DNA of 64,000 nucleotides from contig NZ_JADKRS010000002.1 of assembly GCF_015351075.1 (NCBI RefSeq), positions 1 through 64,000 on the forward strand, written 5' to 3'. The notes under the pieces were generated by a model. It had not been told where the DNA came from, searched no databases, and saw nothing but the letters and a program-made list of their open reading frames with translations. This stretch comes from Clavibacter sp. VKM Ac-2873. GTDB taxonomy: Bacteria > Actinomycetota > Actinomycetes > Actinomycetales > Microbacteriaceae. Positions 58,448-64,000 of this stretch are shown here, in pieces. Position 1 is the first letter of the stretch, and each line of letters begins with the position of its first letter. Both the position numbers and the translations under genes were made by a program.

Positions 58448-59410
58448 GTGAGCGCCGTCCTCAGCACGTCCACCTCGACGCCGTCGCCCGCGCCGGCCCT
58501 CGAGGCGCCGCGGAGCCCGCGTGCCGAGCGCCGGCTCGCGTGGGCGCTCGTCCTTCCCGCGGTCGCGATCGTCGCGGTCGGCCTCGCCTACCCGCTGGCA
58601 CGGCAGATCGTCATGTCGTTCCAGCGCTTCGGCCTCGCGCAGCAGTTCGGGCAGGCGCCGGACCTGGTGTGGTTCGACAACTACGCGCAGGTGCTCGGCG
58701 ACCCGGCGTTCTGGGCGTCGCTCGGCCGGTCGGTGGGCTTCTGCCTGGCGTGCGCGGCGGCGACCGTGGTGGTCGGCACGGCGGGCGCGATGCTGCTGAC
58801 GCAGGTGCGGCGGTCGATCGCCGTGGGCGTGCAGATCGTGATGCTCGTGGCATGGGCGATGCCCGTGCTCAGCTCGCTGCAGGTGTTCCAGCTGCTGTTC
58901 GACCCGCGCAGCGGCGTGGTCGGCTGGACGCTCGGCCAGCTCGGCGCCGAGGGGATGGTCGGCTACAACTGGCTGTCGGATCCGCTGACGTTCTTCGCGG
59001 TGGCCGGCCTCCTCATCACGTGGATGAGCGTGCCGCTCGTGGTCTTCATGGTCTACGCCTCGGTGACGCAGCTCGACGAGTCGATGATGGAGGCCGCCCA
59101 GCTCGACGGGGCCGACGCCCGGCAGCGCTTCGTGCACATCGTGGCACCCTCGGTCGCCCCGGTGCTCCTGCTCGTGAGCCTGCTGCAGGTGATCTGGGAC
59201 CTGCGGGTGTTCACGCAGATCCACATCCTGCAGCAGAGCAGCGGCATCACCGACCAGACCAACGTGCTCGGCACGTTCGTCTACCAGATCGGGCTCTCCG
59301 GCGGGAACTACGGCGTCGCCTCGGCGGCCGCCATGGTGATGCTCGCGGTCAGCCTGCTGCTCACCTGGCGCTACATCCGGGCGCTCCTGACCGAGGGGGA
59401 CGGCCGATGA
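58448..59410 (+). CDS. Sugar ABC transporter permease (MalF type, second cluster)
   Basis: 320 residues with about six membrane helices and the EAA loop DESMMEAAQLDGADARQRFVHIVAPSV. GTG start eight bases after the binding-protein gene. Its stop overlaps the next permease (ATGA). Confidence 0.9.
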   Translation: MSAVLSTSTSTPSPAPALEAPRSPRAERRLAWALVLPAVAIVAVGLAYPLARQIVMSFQRFGLAQQFGQAPDLVWFDNYAQVLGDPAFWASLGRSVGFCLACAAATVVVGTAGAMLLTQVRRSIAVGVQIVMLVAWAMPVLSSLQVFQLLFDPRSGVVGWTLGQLGAEGMVGYNWLSDPLTFFAVAGLLITWMSVPLVVFMVYASVTQLDESMMEAAQLDGADARQRFVHIVAPSVAPVLLLVSLLQVIWDLRVFTQIHILQQSSGITDQTNVLGTFVYQIGLSGGNYGVASAAAMVMLAVSLLLTWRYIRALLTEGDGR

Positions 59411-60345
59411 CCGCGACCATCGCACGCTCCGCGACGACGCCCACGACCGCGGCGTCCACCCCCTCCGCCTCCGCCTCCGCCGGGGCCCCTCCCGCCGCCC
59501 GCGCGCCCCGCGCCCGCCGCCGCCGCTCGCCCGGCCGCGTCGCGCTCGACCTGGTGGCGATCGCGTTCGGCCTCGTCTGGCTCTTCCCCGTCTACTGGAT
59601 GGTCGACGCGGCGTTCCTCACGCCCGAGCAGCTGTCGTCGCGCACGCCCACCTGGCTGCCGATCGGCGGCACCGTCGAGCACTTCGCGCGCGTGCTGGGC
59701 GACGGCCGGTTCTGGTCGGCGCTGCGCATGAGCACGCTCATCGCGCTCGTCGTGGTGGCCGGGTCGCTCGCGTTCGGCGTGGTGGCGGCGTTCGCGCTCA
59801 GCCGGTTCCGCTTCCGCGGGCGCACCTCGATGATCGTCGCCGTGCTCGTGATCCAGATGATCCCCGCGGAGGCGCTCTTCATCTCGCAGTACCGGATGCT
59901 CGACGGCTGGGGGCTGCTCAACTCCGTGCTCGGCCTCAGCGTGCTGTACCTCGCCGCCAACGTGCCGTTCACGATCTGGGTGCTGAAGGGCTTCGTCGAC
60001 GGGATCCCCGTGGAGCTCGAGGAGGCCGCCATGCTCGACGGCTGCAGCCGCGTCGGCGCGTTCCGCCGGGTGACCCTGCCGCTGCTCGGATCCGGCCTCG
60101 TCGCGTCCAGCATCTTCAGCTTCCTGGCCGCGTGGAACGAGTACACGCTCGCGCTCGTGACCCTCTCCGCGGACGACAGCCGCACGCTCCCGCTGTGGCT
60201 GGAGGGCTTCCGCGGCCAGATGCAGGAGACCGACTGGGGCGGCATCATGGCAGGATCGACGCTCATGGCGCTCCCCGTGGTGATCCTCTTCCTCATCGTG
60301 CAGAAGCGCATGGCGACGGGCCTCACCGCGGGCGCGGTCAAGTGA
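59407..60345 (+). CDS. Sugar ABC transporter permease (MalG type, second cluster)
   Basis: 312 residues. A Ser/Thr/Ala/Arg-rich N-terminal tail precedes about six helices, and the EAA loop reads VELEEAAMLDGCSRVGAFRRVTLPLLG. It pairs with the upstream permease. No ATPase is encoded in the operon, so a shared MsiK-like ATPase elsewhere is expected. Confidence 0.9.
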   Translation: MTATIARSATTPTTAASTPSASASAGAPPAARAPRARRRRSPGRVALDLVAIAFGLVWLFPVYWMVDAAFLTPEQLSSRTPTWLPIGGTVEHFARVLGDGRFWSALRMSTLIALVVVAGSLAFGVVAAFALSRFRFRGRTSMIVAVLVIQMIPAEALFISQYRMLDGWGLLNSVLGLSVLYLAANVPFTIWVLKGFVDGIPVELEEAAMLDGCSRVGAFRRVTLPLLGSGLVASSIFSFLAAWNEYTLALVTLSADDSRTLPLWLEGFRGQMQETDWGGIMAGSTLMALPVVILFLIVQKRMATGLTAGAVK

Positions 60346-61352
60346 CGGACCTCCCGCGGCTCGAGCTGCGGGTCCCCCGGCCGGTCATCGCGTTCGACAT
60401 CGGCGGCACGGACGTCAAGATCGCGGTCGTGGACGCGCGCGGCGAGGTCGTCGAGGCCCGCTCGATGCCGACGCCCACGCACGACGCCGCCGCGCTGGTC
60501 GCCGCGCTCGCCTCCGCCGTCGCGGACGCCGCGCGCGACCACCCGCACGCCGCGCCCGAGGCCGTCGGCGTGCACGTGGCCGGCGTCGTCGACGACGAGC
60601 GCGGCGTGGTCGTGCTCGCCGAGCACGTGGGCCTCCGCGACGTGCCCATGCGCGACCTGCTGGCCGACGCCACCGGGCTGCCCGTCGCGTTCGGCAACGA
60701 CGCGCGCGGCGCGGGCGTCGCCGAGTTCGAGATGGGCGCCGCGCGCGGGTGCCGGGACGCCGTCGTCGTCACCATCGGCACCGGGATCGGCGCGGCCGTC
60801 TTCGTGGACGGGCGGCTGTACACGGCGGGCGGGCGCGGCGCCGAGCTCGGGCACCTCCGCACGACGCCCGTGGGATCCGACGCCGGCGTGCGCTGCGCGT
60901 GCGGCGGATCCGGCTGCCTCGAGACCGTCGCGTCGGCCCAGGGCGTGGCGGACGCCTACGCCCGGGCGACCGGGAGCGCGACGACCGAGGGCGGGTCCGC
61001 GCGCGTGTTCCGGGCCGCGGCCGACGGGGATCCCGTGGCGCAGCGGGTCGTCGACGCGTGCATCGACGCGCTGGCGCTCGCCTTCGCGCAGCTGACGGCG
61101 ATCCTCTCCCCCGAGGTCGTGGTCGTGGCCGGCGGCCTGTCGCGCGCCGGCGAGCAGCTGCTCGGGCCGCTGCGCGAGCGGCTCGACTCGCTGCTCACCT
61201 TCCAGCGCCGCCCGGTCGTGGTGGCGGCGCGCTTCGGCGGGCAGGCCGGGGTCATCGCGTCGGCGCTCATCGCCGGGCGCCTGCCGGAGGCGGGCGGCGG
61301 CGCGGGTGCCGTGGGTCCCGCCCGCGCGACCGCCGGGGTCGTGGGCGCGTGA
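60342..61352 (+). CDS. ROK-family sugar kinase
   Basis: 336 residues. ATP motif FDIGGTDVKIAVVD, catalytic FGNDARGAGVAE, VTIGTGIGAAVF, ELGHLRT with a zinc-binding His, and the zinc motif CACGGSGCLE. It should phosphorylate the sugar brought in by the adjacent importer, for example glucose, mannose or an N-acetylhexosamine. GTG start overlapping the permease stop; followed in the same way by the ROK regulator. Confidence 0.9.
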   Translation: MTDLPRLELRVPRPVIAFDIGGTDVKIAVVDARGEVVEARSMPTPTHDAAALVAALASAVADAARDHPHAAPEAVGVHVAGVVDDERGVVVLAEHVGLRDVPMRDLLADATGLPVAFGNDARGAGVAEFEMGAARGCRDAVVVTIGTGIGAAVFVDGRLYTAGGRGAELGHLRTTPVGSDAGVRCACGGSGCLETVASAQGVADAYARATGSATTEGGSARVFRAAADGDPVAQRVVDACIDALALAFAQLTAILSPEVVVVAGGLSRAGEQLLGPLRERLDSLLTFQRRPVVVAARFGGQAGVIASALIAGRLPEAGGGAGAVGPARATAGVVGA

Positions 61353-62623
61353 TCGTCCCGGCGCCGGCGGGTCCCTCGGGCCCGCCCGCCGCGCGCCCGC
61401 CGGAGCGCCTGCTCGGCGGAGGCCGCCTGCCCCCGCCGCCGCGGATCCGTCGCCAGGTCCCCGACAGCGAGATCGCCGGGGAGACCGCGTCGGCGCTGCT
61501 CTACATGATCGCGACGGGCTCGGCCACGAACCGCGCGGACCTCGCCCGCACGCTCGGCCTGCCGCCGTCGACGATCACCGGCAAGATCACGCAGCTGCTG
61601 CGCGCCGGCCTCGTCGAGGAGCGCGGATCCGGCGACCCGACGGGCGGCCGCCGCCCGCGCGTGCTGCACCTGCGCGACGACGCGGGCGTCATGCTCGCGG
61701 CCGACCTCGGGCGCAGCCACGCGCGGCTCGCGCTGCTCAGCATGTCGGGCACCATCGTCGACGCGCGCACCATCCCCATCGACATCGGCGCCGGACCGCT
61801 CGGCGTGCTCGCGCTGGTCGCCACGGCGCTGCGCGCGCTCGTCGCGGAGAGCGGTGATCCCGTCGTCCGCGGCGTGGGCATGTGCCTGCCCGGCCCCGTC
61901 GACACCGCGCGCGGCATGGTCGAGTCGCCCGCGTCGATGCCCGGCTGGCACCGCTTCGACGTCGTCGGCTGGCTCGCCGACGAGTTCGACGCCGTCGCCG
62001 TGGTCGACAACGACGCCAACATGATGGGCCTCGGCGAGCACGCGACCCTCGACCGTCGGGCCGCCGGATCCCGCGTGCGGGTGGGCAGCATGCTCTTCCT
62101 CAAGGCGGGCGCGTCCGTCGGCTGCGGCATCGTGATCAACGGGCACGTGTACCGCGGCGCCACCGCGCTGGCGGGCGACATCGCGCACGTGCGGGTCGCG
62201 GCGGCCGCGGGGATCCCGTGCAACTGCGGCAACAGCGGGTGCCTGGAGACGGTCATCGGCGCGAGCGGGATCGTCGCGGGCCTGCGCGCCGCGGGCGCCC
62301 CCGTGCGCGACCTGCCGGACGCCGTGCGGCTCGCGCACGACGGCGACGCGCGCGCCACCACGCAGCTGCGCCAGGCGGGGCGCACGGTCGGCGACACCCT
62401 CGCGGCCGTCGTCAACTTCTTCAACCCCGAGGTGGTGGTCATCGGCGGGATGCTGTCGACGGTCGAGCCGTTCGTCGCCGCCATCCGCTCGCAGCTCTAC
62501 GAGAGCTGCCACCCGCTCGCGACGACGACCCTCCGGATCCAGCAGAGCGAGGCGGGCGTGGACGCGGGCGTGCTCGGCATCGGGCAGCTGTGCCTGCGGC
62601 GGGCGCTGGCGCGGCTGTACTGA
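61349..62623 (+). CDS. ROK-family transcriptional regulator (NagC/XylR type)
   Basis: 424 residues: an N-terminal winged helix (TNRADLARTLGLPPSTITGKITQLLRAGLVEERG) fused to a ROK sugar-binding domain with VVDNDANMMGLGE and CNCGNSGCLE. It probably senses the imported sugar and represses the operon. GTG start overlaps the kinase stop. The extended Pro/Arg-rich N-terminal tail is unusual, and an internal start is possible. Convergent with the M81 peptidase gene. Confidence 0.88.
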   Translation: MIVPAPAGPSGPPAARPPERLLGGGRLPPPPRIRRQVPDSEIAGETASALLYMIATGSATNRADLARTLGLPPSTITGKITQLLRAGLVEERGSGDPTGGRRPRVLHLRDDAGVMLAADLGRSHARLALLSMSGTIVDARTIPIDIGAGPLGVLALVATALRALVAESGDPVVRGVGMCLPGPVDTARGMVESPASMPGWHRFDVVGWLADEFDAVAVVDNDANMMGLGEHATLDRRAAGSRVRVGSMLFLKAGASVGCGIVINGHVYRGATALAGDIAHVRVAAAAGIPCNCGNSGCLETVIGASGIVAGLRAAGAPVRDLPDAVRLAHDGDARATTQLRQAGRTVGDTLAAVVNFFNPEVVVIGGMLSTVEPFVAAIRSQLYESCHPLATTTLRIQQSEAGVDAGVLGIGQLCLRRALARLY

Positions 62624-62654
62624 GCGCCGCCGGCGCCGGCGACGGGCGCCGCCC

Positions 62655-64000
62655 TCAGATCGCGCGCGTCATCATCCGGGCCGAGAGGTCCGGCGTCTCC
62701 GTCACCTCGTCGAAGGGCACCATGGGCCGGACGATCCGGTGGTGCGGCAGCCGCGCGAGGTCCTGGTCGACGCCGCCCGGCGTGAGCGCCATCATCCAGT
62801 CGGCCGCCATCGCGTGCAGCTCGGGCTCGAGGTAGCCGATCTTCACCACCACGAGGTCGGCCGCGCGCGCGTCGATGCCGTTCCGCTGGAAGTCCCGCTC
62901 CAGGTGGTACGGCTTCCGGCGGCCCGTGAGGATCACGCGGAGCCCGCCCACGCGCACGACGACCTCGACGTCGGCGGCCGGATCCCCGTGCGCGATGTGC
63001 TCGACCGTGCCGCGGATCTCCGCGGGCGGCGCCACCGTGTCGTCCACGAGCGCGCCGGCCCGCAGGTCGACCCGGCCGCCGACGCCGGCCTGGACGCACG
63101 CGGCGACGGCGCCCGGATCCGGGATGGACGCGTACACGGCCTCGACGGCGCCCGACGCGATCTCGGGCCGCGCGAGCAGGGCACGCAGGGTCCCCGTCGC
63201 GTCGCCCGCGCCGCCGGCCGTCGGGTTGTCGCCCGAGTCGCTGAGGAAGAAGGGGCGGGCGTCGCTCGCGACCGCGCGGTCGAGGCACGCGTCGAGCGTC
63301 CCGACGGGCGCCACGAAGGCGAAGTCGTCGCGCACGCGCCAGAGCTCGGCGGCCAGCTCCTCGGCCGACGCCGCGACGACCTCCGCGTCGTCGCCCGTGA
63401 CCACGACGGCCGCGTGGTTCCGCGGCTCGTCGGCCCACGCGTAGCCGATCCAGATCCCGGCGTCGATCACGCCGTCGCGCGCCGTGATCCCCGGGATGCG
63501 CCCGTACAGGCCCTTCGCCGGCTCGTCGCGCGTGCTCGTCTTCTCGCCCGGCAGCAGGATCGGCACGGGCACCCACGCGGTCGCCACCGGATCCCGACGC
63601 CTCGGCCCCGTGAGCCGGTCGACGAGGTTCCGCACCGCGCGCTCCACGGTCTCGAGCGCGTCCTCGTGCGGGGCGAGGCGGTAGCAGGTGATGAGGTCCA
63701 CCGACGTCGCGAGCAGCGGCGTCACGTTGCCGTGCAGGTCCATGGTCGCGGAGACGATCGCGTCGGGGCCGACGAGCGCGCGGATGCGGGCGGCGAGCAC
63801 GCCCTCGGGGTCGTCCGTGCCGATCACGCTCATGGCGCCGTGGACGTCGTAGAGCACGCCGTCGACCGGGCCGTCCTCCCGGAGCGTGCGCTCGAGCGCG
63901 CCCAGCATGTCGTCGACGATCGCGCGGTGGTCCTCGGCCGGGACGGGGCCGCCGGGGATCGCGCGGAAGTGCGGCAGCGCCGTCCACGCCGTGCGCTCCC
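62655..64000 (-). CDS. M81-family metallopeptidase (MlrC-like), 5' end outside window
   Basis: About 448 residues are visible; the start is beyond the right edge. The family motifs are clear: VLYDVHGAM, TMDLHGN with metal-binding residues, the loop FFLSDSGDNPTAGGAGD and VYASIPDPGAV. M81 is named for MlrC, the microcystin-degrading enzyme of sphingomonads, but most members are uncharacterised and probably act on small peptides or other amides. Its role beside the sugar importer is unclear. Confidence 0.88.
   Translation of the reverse strand, partial: ERTAWTALPHFRAIPGGPVPAEDHRAIVDDMLGALERTLREDGPVDGVLYDVHGAMSVIGTDDPEGVLAARIRALVGPDAIVSATMDLHGNVTPLLATSVDLITCYRLAPHEDALETVERAVRNLVDRLTGPRRRDPVATAWVPVPILLPGEKTSTRDEPAKGLYGRIPGITARDGVIDAGIWIGYAWADEPRNHAAVVVTGDDAEVVAASAEELAAELWRVRDDFAFVAPVGTLDACLDRAVASDARPFFLSDSGDNPTAGGAGDATGTLRALLARPEIASGAVEAVYASIPDPGAVAACVQAGVGGRVDLRAGALVDDTVAPPAEIRGTVEHIAHGDPAADVEVVVRVGGLRVILTGRRKPYHLERDFQRNGIDARAADLVVVKIGYLEPELHAMAADWMMALTPGGVDQDLARLPHHRIVRPMVPFDEVTETPDLSARMMTRAI

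Noticed and set aside
1-64000. CRISPR arrays, rRNA, tRNA and transposases
   Set aside because: No regularly spaced repeats, no tRNA-like cloverleaf and no DDE or HUH transposase motifs were seen on either strand.

Overview
The window looks like chromosome of a very high-GC actinobacterium of the family Microbacteriaceae. Clavibacter or a close relative is my best guess. The signs are strong G/C bias at third codon positions, frequent GTG and TTG starts, tightly overlapping operons (ATGA/GTGA junctions), many GGATCC hexamers in coding DNA, and leaderless genes with a TANNNT box exactly six bases before the start codon. This is inference from sequence style and gene content, not from a search. 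I found no rRNA, tRNA, CRISPR array, transposase or replication origin.

Layout. 0-12 kb: end of an upstream gene, a lipoprotein with two SnoaL-like domains, a three-gene SipW/TasA-type surface cluster (signal peptidase, a TasA-like protein and a LamG-domain protein), a MarR regulator, a phosphotransferase, a UMF1-type MFS transporter, an FAD monooxygenase, pyroglutamyl peptidase, and a tandem pair of secreted Ig-like repeat proteins. 12-17 kb: two paralogous small membrane proteins behind a CebR-like palindrome, then a phosphopantetheinyl transferase and a carboxylic acid reductase that would need it. 17-24.6 kb: a permease, two DUF1989 proteins, a urea/guanidine carboxylase and a TetR regulator in one overlapping operon, best read as guanidine (or urea) nitrogen use. 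24.6-27.9 kb: an AT-richer island with a coupled DUF262 gene and an ATPase-TOPRIM gene (a candidate phage-defence pair), followed by a decayed hydrolase gene. 28-36.6 kb: TetR/DHA2 efflux pair, DeoR regulator, hydrolases, MerR regulator, HEAT-repeat protein, an internally deleted hydrolase and a Tat-exported M23 peptidase. 36.6-41.3 kb: sugar oxidoreductase and isomerase pair, a DUF1883-TIR gene in a second AT-rich insert flanked by direct repeats, a VOC protein and a hydrolase.

41.6-53.6 kb is a sugar-acid cluster that can be read as a pathway. Uronate dehydrogenase oxidises the uronate, a glucarate dehydratase-type enzyme dehydrates the aldarate, a KDPG-type aldolase is the candidate for cleavage, tartronate semialdehyde reductase makes glycerate, and glycerate kinase phosphorylates it. 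A CUT1-type importer, an alpha-galactosidase and an IclR regulator accompany these genes. The cluster is poor in GGATCC compared with its surroundings, which suggests it was acquired. 53.6-56.2 kb holds small membrane proteins and a winged-helix regulator behind three evenly phased operators. 56.2-64 kb holds CutC, a second CUT1 importer with a ROK kinase and a ROK regulator, and an M81 (MlrC) peptidase cut by the window end. Neither importer cluster contains its own ATPase.
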